Source: Mycobacterium sp. WUMAC-067 (lineage in GTDB: Bacteria > Actinomycetota > Actinomycetes > Mycobacteriales > Mycobacteriaceae). From it: a DNA stretch of 64,000 nucleotides. The stretch lies in assembly GCF_020217485.1 (NCBI RefSeq), contig NZ_JAEKMI010000002.1, positions 124,001 to 188,000 of the forward strand, read 5' to 3'. Shown here piece by piece: positions 12,286-20,689 of this stretch. A model generated the notes under the pieces. That model worked only from the letters and a program-made list of their open reading frames with translations. It ran no database searches and was not told the origin of the DNA. The translations under genes and the position numbers were made by a program. Positions within the stretch are counted from its first letter, which is position 1, and every line of letters begins with the position of its first letter.

Positions 12286-13769
12286 GCGACCTCCTGTGGC
12301 GGCCAATGGTTTACCGGATGCGCGAGGGTGGTCCAAAGGTATTGGGTGGCATACGAACGCCAGGGGCGCCAACGGGCACCGCGTTCGACGAGGGAGCGTT
12401 CGTCGGACGGCAACCCCAGCTGTTTGGCGGCCAGGCGCAGCCCGAGATCGCTGGCGGGGAAGGCGTCCGGGTCTCCGAGGCCGCGCATCGCGATCACTTC
12501 CGCGGTCCAGGGGCCCACCCCGGGTAGGGCGAGCAATTGTCTGCGGGCACTGTCCCAGTCGCATCCGGTGTCCAGCACGATGCTGCCGTCGGCGAGGCCG
12601 GCGACCAATGCGCTCAGCGTGCGCCGGCGGGCCTTGGGCACCGCCAGGTGGACGGGATCGATCTCGGCGAGATCCTCGACGGAGGGGAAGGTGTGGGTTA
12701 ACGTTCCCCCGGCATCGGTGACGGGGCGTCCGTACGCGGCGACCAGGCGGCCGGCATGGGTGCTCGCGGCCCTGGTCGACACCTGCTGTCCGAGCACCGT
12801 GCGCACCGCGAGTTCGGCTTCGTCGACGGTGCGCGGGATGCGCTGCCCGGGCGCCTTGGTCACGACGGGACGCAGCTCGGCGTCCCCGCCCAGCGCTTCG
12901 TCGACCGCTTCCGGGTCCGCATCGAGGTCCAGTAGCCGCCGGCAGCGGGCGATCGCCGTGGTCAGATCGCGGAAGTCGTCGAGCACGAGGACGCAACGGA
13001 CATGGTCGACGGCGGGCGCCAGGGTCACGATGGCGTTGCCGAACGGAAGGCGCAAGCTGCGCCGGTATGCGCCGTCGCGGACCTCCTCGCAACCGGGAAC
13101 GGTGCCGGCCGCGAGATGGCCGAAGACGCCCTCGTAGGCGAAGGGTGTGCGAACCGGGAGCCGAAGGCACACGGTGCCAGGCGAATTGGCCTCGGACGCG
13201 GACCGTGCCGCGGCGCGCTGGCGCAGCGCGCTCGGTGAGCCTTCGAACACCGAACGCACGGTGTCGTTGAACTGACGGATGCTGGAAAAGCCCGCGGCGA
13301 ATGCAACGTCGCCGAACGGCAGGTCCGTCGTTTCGATCAGCACACGGGCGGTCTGTGCGCGTTGCGCACGGGCCAGCGCGAGGGGGCCGGCGCCGACCTC
13401 GGCCTGCAGGAGCCGTTCGAGCTGCCGAGTGGTGTAACCGAGGTGGGCGGCCAGACCGTTGACGCCGTCGCGGTCCACCGTGCCGTCGGCGATGAGCCGC
13501 ATCGTGCGCGCCACCACGTCGCCGCGCACGTTCCATTCCGGCGACCCCGGAGAGGCGTCGGGGCGGCACCGCTTGCAGGCCCGGAAGCCGGCGCGCTGGG
13601 CGGCCGCCGCTGTGGGATAAAACCGCACGTTGCGGGCGAACGGCGGGCGCACGGGGCAGCTGGGGCGGCAATAGATCCCGGTGGTGAGCACCGCGGTGAC
13701 GAACCAGCCGTCGAACCGCGCGTCCTTGGACTGGACGGCGCGGTAGCAGCGGTCGAAATCGTCGTGCAC
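12282..13769 (-). CDS. alkA: Ada regulatory domain fused to 3-methyladenine DNA glycosylase (Ada-AlkA)
   Basis: 495 residues from a GTG at 13769 (VHDDFDRCYRAVQSKDARFDG), chosen because it matches the M. tuberculosis Rv1317c N terminus. The N-terminal zinc domain has YCRPSCP and ACKRC (about residues 34-72); its first Cys is the methyl-phosphotriester acceptor of Ada. An AraC-type helix-turn-helix follows (about 90-185), with the GDVAFAAGFSSIRQFN motif. The C-terminal part is an AlkA glycosylase with the helix-hairpin-helix LPGVGPWTAEVIAMRGLGDPDAF, including the catalytic Asp. It should sense methylation damage, activate its own operon and remove alkylated bases. It overlaps ogt by 4 bp. Confidence 0.95.
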   Translation of the reverse strand: MHDDFDRCYRAVQSKDARFDGWFVTAVLTTGIYCRPSCPVRPPFARNVRFYPTAAAAQRAGFRACKRCRPDASPGSPEWNVRGDVVARTMRLIADGTVDRDGVNGLAAHLGYTTRQLERLLQAEVGAGPLALARAQRAQTARVLIETTDLPFGDVAFAAGFSSIRQFNDTVRSVFEGSPSALRQRAAARSASEANSPGTVCLRLPVRTPFAYEGVFGHLAAGTVPGCEEVRDGAYRRSLRLPFGNAIVTLAPAVDHVRCVLVLDDFRDLTTAIARCRRLLDLDADPEAVDEALGGDAELRPVVTKAPGQRIPRTVDEAELAVRTVLGQQVSTRAASTHAGRLVAAYGRPVTDAGGTLTHTFPSVEDLAEIDPVHLAVPKARRRTLSALVAGLADGSIVLDTGCDWDSARRQLLALPGVGPWTAEVIAMRGLGDPDAFPASDLGLRLAAKQLGLPSDERSLVERGARWRPWRSYATQYLWTTLAHPVNHWPPQEVA

Positions 13770-13988
13770 GCTTCCAGACTTACACCCGCGCACCGACAAA
13801 ACTAGCGGGAAAGCGACATCGTGGTGGGCGGGTGTGCCGGGGCGGCGCTTCGGCGTTGGTCGGCCTCACCTCGGACCGGCTTTCTTGTCGATTCGAGGTA
13901 CTTAGTGCACGCGATGGTATTTACTGTGAGCCAACTCGCCGGCTCTGACGGCGTGGCCCGACGGGGTGAGTTCGGGGAAAGGCGAACG

Positions 13989-15062
13989 ATGAAGCGGCTG
14001 GCGACGTGGTGGGGGCAGGACGACCACTTCGATTGGCTGACAGGCTATTTGCAAGCGCATGGGCTGAGCACCAACACCCGCAGGGTGCTGGCTGTGGTGG
14101 CGGCCTCATTGGTGCTGGTGCCCGTCAACGTGTACTGGGGCCCCGTCCCGTTGTATCCCCATGTGGCGCTGACGGTTTCCCTCGTGTCCGCCGTGATCGG
14201 ACTGGGCATGACGGTGCTTTGGTTGAGCGGCTGGCCCACTCGGCGCCAGTCCATTTTTTACATCATGACCGGCTGCGTATCCATTGGCGGCGGCTGCCTG
14301 TGGCAGCCCCAGCCGCTCGTCGGGCTGATGTCCTGCTCGGCGCTCTCGGTGACCGGCGGCTATATCGCGTTCTTCCACACCACCAGGCTCATGGCGCTGA
14401 ACTTCTGTGTGGCCAGCGCGATCGGGGCCTGGCAAGCGGTGCGCCTGGCGGCCGAGGGCCAGGCGGTGTTGGCCTTCACCGGCTACTTCTTGGTCCTGGA
14501 ACTCAACGTCGTCGTTCCGCTTGCCATTCAGGTCGTCGTGCGCGCGCTGTGGGTGGATCTTTCGCGCGCCAACCGCGACCCGTTGACCGGCTTGCTGAAC
14601 CGGCGCGCCTGCGACAGGGCGATCGTCGGGCGGATGCTCGCCGGCGCCCATCACATGTTCCTGGCCGTCGCGATGGTTGACCTGGACCGCTTCAAAGAGC
14701 TCAACGACACCCGCGGGCACGCCGCCGGCGACGAGGCGCTCATCGAGGTGGCCGGCACCCTGACGACCGCCTGCGGTGAGACCGCCATCGTCGGCCGCGT
14801 CGGCGGTGAGGAATTCTTGGTCGCCGACATCGTCACCGCAGAACAACTGCCGGAGTGGGGCCGAGACCTTTGTGACGCGATTGCCGCGATGAACGCATCG
14901 GTCACCGCCAGCGTCGGAATCGCCACCCTGGCGTTGCGCGGCGTCGTCTCGGACTATGCCGAGCACGCGTTCCACCAATTGGTGGCCCAGGCCGACACCG
15001 CGATGTATGAAGCCAAACGGTGCGGCGGCAACCAAAGTCGCCACCGCCAGGTGGCGGTCTGA
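13989..15062 (+). CDS. Membrane-bound diguanylate cyclase (GGDEF domain)
   Basis: 357 residues from the ATG at 13989 (MKRLATWWGQDDHFDWLTGY), preceded by GGGAAAGG. Five or six hydrophobic segments (about residues 32-185) form a membrane domain. A complete GGDEF domain follows, with RDPLTGLLNRR near 197, the metal-binding DLDRFKELND near 231 and the signature GGEEF at about 272-276. The signature is active-type, so the protein should make cyclic di-GMP from two GTP. The inhibitory RxxD site upstream of GGEEF is not conserved (GETA instead), so product feedback through that site is unlikely. There is no EAL domain. An upstream start at 13821 would add 56 residues of non-conserved sequence. Confidence 0.9.
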   Translation: MKRLATWWGQDDHFDWLTGYLQAHGLSTNTRRVLAVVAASLVLVPVNVYWGPVPLYPHVALTVSLVSAVIGLGMTVLWLSGWPTRRQSIFYIMTGCVSIGGGCLWQPQPLVGLMSCSALSVTGGYIAFFHTTRLMALNFCVASAIGAWQAVRLAAEGQAVLAFTGYFLVLELNVVVPLAIQVVVRALWVDLSRANRDPLTGLLNRRACDRAIVGRMLAGAHHMFLAVAMVDLDRFKELNDTRGHAAGDEALIEVAGTLTTACGETAIVGRVGGEEFLVADIVTAEQLPEWGRDLCDAIAAMNASVTASVGIATLALRGVVSDYAEHAFHQLVAQADTAMYEAKRCGGNQSRHRQVAV

Positions 15063-15063
15063 G

Positions 15064-15089
15064 CCCGCCGAAAATTTACTGAGCGGGCG
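15064..15089. terminator. Weak hairpin between convergent genes
   Basis: GCCCGC (15064-15069) pairs with GCGGGC (15084-15089) across a 14-base A/T-rich loop, at the convergent ends of the diguanylate cyclase and adenylate cyclase genes. There is no T run. It may help end transcription but could be chance. Confidence 0.3.
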
Positions 15090-16701
15090 GAGCGGCGTCG
15101 ACGAGTGACGCCAGCCGGGTGGGACGCTCGTGCCCGCGCAGGGTGACGGTGTCGCCCAATGACCAACGGGCGCGCTCGTTTTCGCTCGCACCCTCGAGGG
15201 CGTCGGCCGTCGCAAGCACCCGTCGGTGGTGCGACTTGGCGAGCTCGCACAGCCGGGCCGCCTCGTTGACCGGCTCACCGATGACGGTGTATTCGAATCG
15301 TTCTTTGGCGCCGACGTTTCCGGCGACGACTTGGCCCGCCGCCACGCCGATGCCGGCCTCGAGGTCGGGCATTTCGTCGGCCAGTCGCTCGGCGATACAC
15401 CGCGCGGCCGCCAGCGCCGCATCCTCAGGGCGGTCCAGGCGGTTCGGCGCTCCGAAGATGGCCAGCGACGCATCGCCTTCGAATTTGTTGACCAGCCCGC
15501 AGTACCGGTCCACCTCCTCGACGACGATCGCGAAGAAACGGTTCAGCACCGCAACGACTTCGGCCGGAGGCCGGCTGGTCACCAGCTGCGTCGACCCGAC
15601 GATATCGATGAAGACGACGGCCACATGGCGTTCTTCGCCGCCCAGCTTCGGCCGTTCGCGCTCCGCGGCCAACGCGACCTCGCGCCCGACGTGGCGGCCG
15701 AAAAGGTCACGGACACGTTCGCGCTCCCGCAAGCCATCGACCATGGTGTTGAAACCGCGTTGTAGCTCACCGAGTTCGGTGCCGTCGAAGACCACGAGGT
15801 TCCCTCGCAGATCGCCCCGCTCGACGCGTGCCAGCGCCGCGCGGACCACCCGCACCGGTGTCGCGGTGAGCCAGGCCAGAATCCACATCAGGACGCATCC
15901 GAAGATCAACGGGGCCATCGACACGATCAGCACGCCCACCGCGAACTGAGTCTGGGTGAGATTCCGCAGCACGAGCTCGAAGAAGGCCAGCATCATGATC
16001 CCGATGACGGGCACGGCCGAACCGAGAAACCAGACCACCATCGTTCGGCCCATGATGCCCGCCGCCAACCGTCGTGGCGGTGGCCCGGCCTCGAGCGCCT
16101 GCGCGGCGACGGGCCGCAGCGCGAATTCCGCGAGCAGATAACTAGCGGTGGCGACCACCACTCCGCCAAAGCTCACGACGAGCAGAAACCGCGGAATGAA
16201 CTGCGTGTTGACCAGGCCGTACAGCGTCGTCAGCAGCGCCGTCCCGACACCCCACAACACGAGGTCGACAAGGGCGATGCGCCACGGGGCGACAAAGGTG
16301 TTGCGCTCGTCCTCTGCAGTCGGCTTGCGCTCTTCGATCGCCCACCGCAGGGCGATCACGGTCCGCCGGGTGATCCAATACGTGCCCCACGCCGAGGCCG
16401 CCACGATGTAGGCGGGTGAAACACCGAACGTGAGCCACGCCGGCGCGTCGTCGAACACGCTCGGCACCGGAATGGCGACCGTCACCAACAACAGCGCGAC
16501 GGCGATGCCGATCAGGTTCGCCCCCAGCACCAGCACCGTCATGATGATCTGGATGCGCACCCGGCGACGGCCCTGGCTTTCCGACACCCGCCCGAGCAGC
16601 AGGGAGCCGTACGCCGGCGTCTCAGGAAGACGGCCGCTCTGACGGGTGACGCGCTCGAGCACCCGGCCTATTCGTTGCGCCAAGGACGTGTTGGCCGACA
16701 T
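15076..16701 (-). CDS. Membrane adenylate cyclase, 6TM-HAMP-cyclase (class III)
   Basis: 541 residues. Six hydrophobic segments (about residues 50-285) are followed by a HAMP linker (about 285-335, with VRRGDL-like [10 protein letters not shown]). A class III cyclase homology domain follows at about 360-525. The metal-binding aspartates lie in [10 protein letters not shown] and in [10 protein letters not shown], and the [12 protein letters not shown] motif is present. It should convert ATP to cAMP. It matches the group of M. tuberculosis Rv1318c, Rv1319c and Rv1320c, which stand as three tandem paralogues at this place; only one copy is found here. It converges on the diguanylate cyclase gene and is divergent from nucS. 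Confidence 0.93.
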   Translation of the reverse strand: MSANTSLAQRIGRVLERVTRQSGRLPETPAYGSLLLGRVSESQGRRRVRIQIIMTVLVLGANLIGIAVALLLVTVAIPVPSVFDDAPAWLTFGVSPAYIVAASAWGTYWITRRTVIALRWAIEERKPTAEDERNTFVAPWRIALVDLVLWGVGTALLTTLYGLVNTQFIPRFLLVVSFGGVVVATASYLLAEFALRPVAAQALEAGPPPRRLAAGIMGRTMVVWFLGSAVPVIGIMMLAFFELVLRNLTQTQFAVGVLIVSMAPLIFGCVLMWILAWLTATPVRVVRAALARVERGDLRGNLVVFDGTELGELQRGFNTMVDGLRERERVRDLFGRHVGREVALAAERERPKLGGEERHVAVVFIDIVGSTQLVTSRPPAEVVAVLNRFFAIVVEEVDRYCGLVNKFEGDASLAIFGAPNRLDRPEDAALAAARCIAERLADEMPDLEAGIGVAAGQVVAGNVGAKERFEYTVIGEPVNEAARLCELAKSHHRRVLATADALEGASENERARWSLGDTVTLRGHERPTRLASLVDAAPPAQ

Positions 16702-16737
16702 GGTGGCGTCAGCCTAATTTGTCGGTCACGCTCTAAG

Positions 16738-17418
16738 GTGAGTCGGGTGCGTCTAGTGATCGCTCAATGCACCGTGGACTACGTCGGCCGGCTCACCGCG
16801 CACCTGCCCTCCGCGCGCAGGCTGTTGCTGTTCAAAGCCGACGGATCGGTCAGTGTGCACGCCGACGACCGCGCCTACAAGCCGCTGAACTGGATGAGCC
16901 CGCCCTGTTGGCTGAGCGAACAGGCCGGTGATCACGCACCGGTGTGGGTCGTCGAAAACAAGGCGGGCGAACAACTGCGCATCACCGTGGAGGAGATCGA
17001 ACACGACTCCAGCCACGACCTCGGCGTCGACCCGGGGCTGGTCAAGGACGGCGTCGAAGCGCACCTGCAGGCGCTGCTCGCCGAGCACGTGCAGCTGCTC
17101 GGCGAGGGGTACACGCTGGTACGTCGCGAGTACATGACCGCCATCGGCCCCGTCGATCTGCTGTGCCGCGATGAACGCGGCGGCTCGGTGGCGGTGGAAA
17201 TCAAGCGACGCGGCGAGATCGACGGCGTCGAGCAGCTCACGCGTTACCTCGAGCTGCTCAACCGGGACAGCGTGCTGGCGCCGGTGCAAGGGATCTTCGC
17301 GGCCCAGCAGATCAAGCCCCAGGCGCGCACCCTCGCCGTCGATCGCGGGATCCGTTGTGTGACATTGGATTACGACAAAATGCGCGGCATGGACAGCGAC
17401 GAATACCGGTTGTTCTGA
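16738..17418 (+). CDS. nucS: Mismatch-specific endonuclease NucS/EndoMS
   Basis: 226 residues from the GTG at 16738 ([19 protein letters not shown]), matching the M. tuberculosis Rv1321 N terminus. NucS is the MutS/MutL-independent mismatch repair nuclease of actinobacteria. It cuts both strands at mismatches such as G-T and limits transition mutations. The C-terminal nuclease domain shows the D...ExK site as GPVDLL (Asp about 140) and VAVEIKRRG (Glu 154, Lys 156), followed by [13 protein letters not shown]. The C terminus DEYRLF fits the short hydrophobic tail that docks onto the sliding clamp. All key residues are present, so it is probably active. Confidence 0.95.
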   Translation: MSRVRLVIAQCTVDYVGRLTAHLPSARRLLLFKADGSVSVHADDRAYKPLNWMSPPCWLSEQAGDHAPVWVVENKAGEQLRITVEEIEHDSSHDLGVDPGLVKDGVEAHLQALLAEHVQLLGEGYTLVRREYMTAIGPVDLLCRDERGGSVAVEIKRRGEIDGVEQLTRYLELLNRDSVLAPVQGIFAAQQIKPQARTLAVDRGIRCVTLDYDKMRGMDSDEYRLF

Positions 17419-17441
17419 AGCCTCGTCACTAGACTGATCGC

Positions 17442-17750
17442 ATGCCTCGGCGCCGCCCACCGCCACGTCGGCAGCGCCCGTCAGCGCCGCCGGCGGCATT
17501 GCGCCGGGTGGAAATCGGGCCCGACGGCCACGAGTACGAAGTTCGTCCCGTCGCGGCGGCCCGCGCGGTCAAGACGTATCGGTGCCCCGGCTGCGATCAC
17601 GAAATCCGCTCCGGCTCAGCACATCTGGTGGTATGGCCGATCGATTCGATCTGCGGGGGAGACGCGGGTCACGTCGAGGACCGCCGCCATTGGCACACGC
17701 CGTGCTGGGCGCACCGCGCTACCCGCGGTCCCACCAGGAGGTGGTCTTGA
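17442..17750 (+). CDS. Small conserved protein with a putative zinc ribbon
   Basis: 102 residues, co-directional with nucS and 23 bp behind it. The N terminus is rich in Arg and Pro (MPRRRPPPRRQRPSAPP). The core has a CPGC knuckle (YRCPGCDHEI) and a later HWHTPCW segment, which together could bind zinc. It corresponds to M. tuberculosis Rv1322, which has no known function. Its close spacing suggests co-expression with nucS. No enzymatic motif is seen. Confidence 0.75.
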   Translation: MPRRRPPPRRQRPSAPPAALRRVEIGPDGHEYEVRPVAAARAVKTYRCPGCDHEIRSGSAHLVVWPIDSICGGDAGHVEDRRHWHTPCWAHRATRGPTRRWS

Positions 17751-17760
17751 GTATCGGGTC

Positions 17761-18225
17761 TCAGGCGGCCGGTTCGACGAGCTCGATCAGAACTCCGCCG
17801 CCATCCTTGGGGTGGATGAAGTTGATCCGGGAGTTTGCCGTGCCGTGACGGGGCGCGTCGTAGATCAACCGCACGCCCTGCTCGCGGAGCCGCTCGACCA
17901 TGGTGTCGAGGTCGCTGACCCGAACGGCCATCTGCTGGATGCCCGGCCCGCGCTTGTCGAGGAACTTCGCGATCGTCGAGGAGTCGTCGATCGGGGCCAT
18001 CAACTGGATCTGTGCGGTGCCCGCCGGGGCACCCCGCACCGCCAGCATGGCCTCGCGGATTCCCTGCTCCTCGTTGACTTCCTCGTGCACCAGGATCATG
18101 CCGAGGTGGTCGTGATACCAGGCGATGGCGGCGTCCAGGTCGGCGACTGCGATGCCGACGTGATCGATCGCCGTCACCAGCGAGGTGGCCAGGATCTGAC
18201 GGGCGTCAACTTGATCGGTCGTCAT
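17761..18225 (-). CDS. Methylmalonyl-CoA epimerase
   Basis: 154 residues from the ATG at 18225. It has the vicinal-oxygen-chelate fold: IDHVGIAVADLDAAIAWY at the N terminus provides the first metal-binding His, GPGIQQMAVRV the second region, and NFIHPKDGGGVLIELVE the C-terminal His/Glu ligands. It interconverts the (2R) and (2S) forms of methylmalonyl-CoA in propionate metabolism, upstream of the B12-dependent mutase. Propionyl-CoA comes from odd-chain lipids and cholesterol in mycobacteria. It is divergent from fadA4 with a 91-bp gap, the same order as Rv1322A-Rv1323 in M. tuberculosis. Confidence 0.93.
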   Translation of the reverse strand: MTTDQVDARQILATSLVTAIDHVGIAVADLDAAIAWYHDHLGMILVHEEVNEEQGIREAMLAVRGAPAGTAQIQLMAPIDDSSTIAKFLDKRGPGIQQMAVRVSDLDTMVERLREQGVRLIYDAPRHGTANSRINFIHPKDGGGVLIELVEPAA

Positions 18226-18316
18226 CACATAACGGTAACCTGGCGGCAAAGATTGCGCTTCTCCGGGAGGCCGAAACGGCCGTCGGGGGAGCGCCCAGCA
18301 GGCCTTAGGAGTAGTC

Positions 18317-19498
18317 ATGACGACGTCGGTGATCGTTGCTGGAGCGCGTACACCCATCGGCAAGTTGATGGGTTCGCTGAAGGATTTTTCGGGCAGCGAT
18401 CTGGGCGCCATCGCGATCGCCGGCGCGCTGGAGAAGGCCAATCTGCCGGCCTCCGCGGTCGACTACGTGATCATGGGCCAGGTGTTGACGGCCGGGGCGG
18501 GTCAGATGCCGGCACGCCAGGCGGCCGTGGCCGCCGGCATCGGCTGGGACGTGCCGGCGCTGACCATCAACAAGATGTGCCTGTCCGGAATCGACTCCAT
18601 CGCGCTGGCCGACCAGCTCATTCGTGCCGGGGAGTTCGACGTGGTGGTGGCCGGCGGTCAGGAGTCCATGTCGAAGGCGCCGCACCTGCTGATGGACAGC
18701 CGTTCGGGCTACAAGTACGGCGACGTCACGGTCTTGGACCACATGGCCTACGACGGCCTGCATGACGTGTTCACCGACCAGCCGATGGGCGCGCTCACCG
18801 AGCAGCGCAACGACATCGACAAATTCACCCGCCAGGAGCAGGACGAGTTCGCTGCGGGTTCGCATCAGAAGGCGGCCGCGGCGTGGAAGGACGGCGTCTT
18901 CACCGACGAAGTGGTGCCCGTCAACATCCCGCAACGCAAGGGTGATCCGCTGCAGTTCACCGAGGACGAGGGCATCCGCGCCAACACCACGGCGGAGTCG
19001 CTGGCCGGCCTCAAGCCGGCGTTTCGCCGCGACGGCACCATCACCGCCGGTTCGGCTTCTCAGATCTCCGATGGCGCGGCAGCGGTCGTGGTGATGAGCA
19101 AGGCCAAGGCGCAGGAGCTGGGGCTGAGCTGGCTGGCCGAGATCGGTGCGCACGGTGTGGTGGCCGGCCCGGATTCCACCCTGCAGTCGCAGCCGGCCAA
19201 CGCGATCAAGAAGGCGATCAGCCGCGAGGGCATCTCGGTTGACCAGCTCGATGTCGTGGAGATCAACGAGGCGTTTGCGGCGGTGGCGCTGGCCTCGACC
19301 CGCGAACTCGGCGTGAATCCCGACATCGTCAACGTCAACGGCGGTGCGATCGCCGTCGGGCATCCCATCGGAATGTCGGGAGCGCGCATCACGCTGCATG
19401 CGGCCCTGGAATTGGCCCGCCGCGGGTCCGGCTACGCCGTCGCGGCGCTTTGTGGGGCCGGCGGGCAGGGCGACGCCCTGATCCTGCGGGCGAGTTAG
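18317..19498 (+). CDS. fadA4: Acetyl-CoA acetyltransferase FadA4
   Basis: 393 residues, standard thiolase length. The nucleophilic Cys lies in NKMCLSG (about residue 88), the catalytic His in [17 protein letters not shown], and the second Cys in [12 protein letters not shown] near the C terminus. It condenses two acetyl-CoA to acetoacetyl-CoA or runs the reverse thiolysis in lipid breakdown. The ATG at 18317 follows TTAGGAGTAG. It is the orthologue by content and neighbours of M. tuberculosis Rv1323, and stands upstream of the thioredoxin-like gene. Confidence 0.95.
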   Translation: MTTSVIVAGARTPIGKLMGSLKDFSGSDLGAIAIAGALEKANLPASAVDYVIMGQVLTAGAGQMPARQAAVAAGIGWDVPALTINKMCLSGIDSIALADQLIRAGEFDVVVAGGQESMSKAPHLLMDSRSGYKYGDVTVLDHMAYDGLHDVFTDQPMGALTEQRNDIDKFTRQEQDEFAAGSHQKAAAAWKDGVFTDEVVPVNIPQRKGDPLQFTEDEGIRANTTAESLAGLKPAFRRDGTITAGSASQISDGAAAVVVMSKAKAQELGLSWLAEIGAHGVVAGPDSTLQSQPANAIKKAISREGISVDQLDVVEINEAFAAVALASTRELGVNPDIVNVNGGAIAVGHPIGMSGARITLHAALELARRGSGYAVAALCGAGGQGDALILRAS

Positions 19499-19679
19499 CC
19501 AGGGATCGGGGTTCGCTGCGACGTTGCTGGGGCGGTGCGGCCTGGAGAATTGTGTGATCTTCGTCATACGGGCCGATCACACCCCATTTTGAGGTGATTT
19601 CGGGCCCCGTCCACCCCCTGCCCGAACGCCGCCGCCACCGGGTGGATCGGTAGCCCGCGCGCATGACAAACTTGACGGC

Positions 19680-20597
19680 GTGACGCGTCCGCGACCTTCC
19701 ATCGGCCCCGCACTGGCGGGTGCTGTCGATCTGTCCGGTCTCAAGCAGCGGGCGCAGCCGCCCGGCGCCGCTCCCGGCGGGCCCGCGCCGTCGACTGCCG
19801 AGGGCGGCGCCGGCATCACCGCGGTCACCGAGGCCAACTTCGAGGCCGAGGTTCTGCTGCGGTCCGAGGAAGTGCCGGTCGTCGTGCTGCTGTGGTCGCC
19901 GCGCAGCGACGCGTGCGTCCAGCTTCTCGACACGCTGTCCGGGCTGTCCGGCCAGGACAACGGCAAATGGTCGCTCACGACCGTCAACGTCGATGTCGCG
20001 CCCAGGGTCGCGCAGATATTCGGTGTCGACGCGGTCCCGACCGTGGTGGCGTTGGCGGCCGGGCAGCCGATCTCGAGCTTCCAAGGCGTGCAGCCGGCCG
20101 AGCAATTGCGCGGCTGGCTGGACCAAATCCTTTCCGCGACGGCCGGGAAGCTCAGGGGGGCAACGGGTTCCGCGGAGTCTGACGTCGTCGACCCCGAGCT
20201 GGCCGCGGCCCGCCAGCAGCTGGAAGACGGCGACTTCGAGGCCGCCAAGGCGTCGTATCAGTCGATCCTGGATGCCAATCCGGCCAGCGCGGAGGCCAAG
20301 GGCGCGATCCGCCAAATCGATTTCCTCACGCGCGCTACCGCGCAGCGCCCGGACGCCGTCGCGGTCGCCGACGCGGCGCCGAGCGACATCCAAGCCGCGC
20401 TCGCGGCCGCCGACGTGCAAATCCTCAACCAGGATGTCGCCGCCGCGTTCGAGCGTCTGATTGCCTTGGTGCGCAGCACATCCGGCGATGACCGCGCCCT
20501 GGTGCGCACGCGCCTGGTGGAGTTGTTCGAGCTCTTCGACCCGGCCGATCCCGAGGTTGTCGCCGGGCGACGCAACCTCGCCAACGCGCTGTACTAG
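19680..20597 (+). CDS. Thioredoxin-fold/TPR protein (CnoX/YbbN-like), redox motif lost
   Basis: 305 residues from a GTG (VTRPRPSIGPALAGAVDLSG), matching M. tuberculosis Rv1324. Residues about 50-165 form a thioredoxin fold with PVVVLLWSPRSDACVQLLD and VAQIFGVDAVPTVVAL. The usual WCxxC site is replaced by WSPRSDAC, so no dithiol pair exists. The C-terminal half (about 175-305) is helical with TPR-like repeats, including ARQQLEDGDFEAAKASYQSIL. This architecture is that of CnoX/YbbN, a holdase that passes clients to chaperonins. A redox-independent chaperone role is likely. It is followed by a long hairpin and by glgB on the other strand. Confidence 0.85.
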   Translation: MTRPRPSIGPALAGAVDLSGLKQRAQPPGAAPGGPAPSTAEGGAGITAVTEANFEAEVLLRSEEVPVVVLLWSPRSDACVQLLDTLSGLSGQDNGKWSLTTVNVDVAPRVAQIFGVDAVPTVVALAAGQPISSFQGVQPAEQLRGWLDQILSATAGKLRGATGSAESDVVDPELAAARQQLEDGDFEAAKASYQSILDANPASAEAKGAIRQIDFLTRATAQRPDAVAVADAAPSDIQAALAAADVQILNQDVAAAFERLIALVRSTSGDDRALVRTRLVELFELFDPADPEVVAGRRNLANALY

Positions 20598-20612
20598 AGC
20601 GCATTTCAGCTC

Positions 20613-20673
20613 CACGAACGTCGAGTTGTTGCGGCCGACAGCGCCGAAATCGCGCAACTAGTCCACGTTCGGC
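20613..20673. terminator. Long imperfect hairpin between convergent genes
   Basis: CGAACGT (20615-20621) pairs with ACGTTCG (20665-20671), and the inner flanks (GTTGTTGCG against CGCGCAAC) extend the stem to about 20 imperfect pairs. It lies between the convergent ends of the thioredoxin-like gene and glgB and could act as a two-way terminator. In M. tuberculosis a PE_PGRS gene occupies this gap; none is present here. Confidence 0.5.
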
Positions 20674-20689
20674 GCGCGGGTAAGTAGCC

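Noticed and set aside
11794..13671. A 625-residue frame joining ogt with upstream sequence
   Set aside because: Only the last 163 residues are ogt; the rest is an Arg-rich shadow of ada-alkA.
20598..20689. A PE_PGRS gene as in M. tuberculosis between the thioredoxin-like gene and glgB
   Set aside because: The gap is only 92 bp and holds a hairpin.
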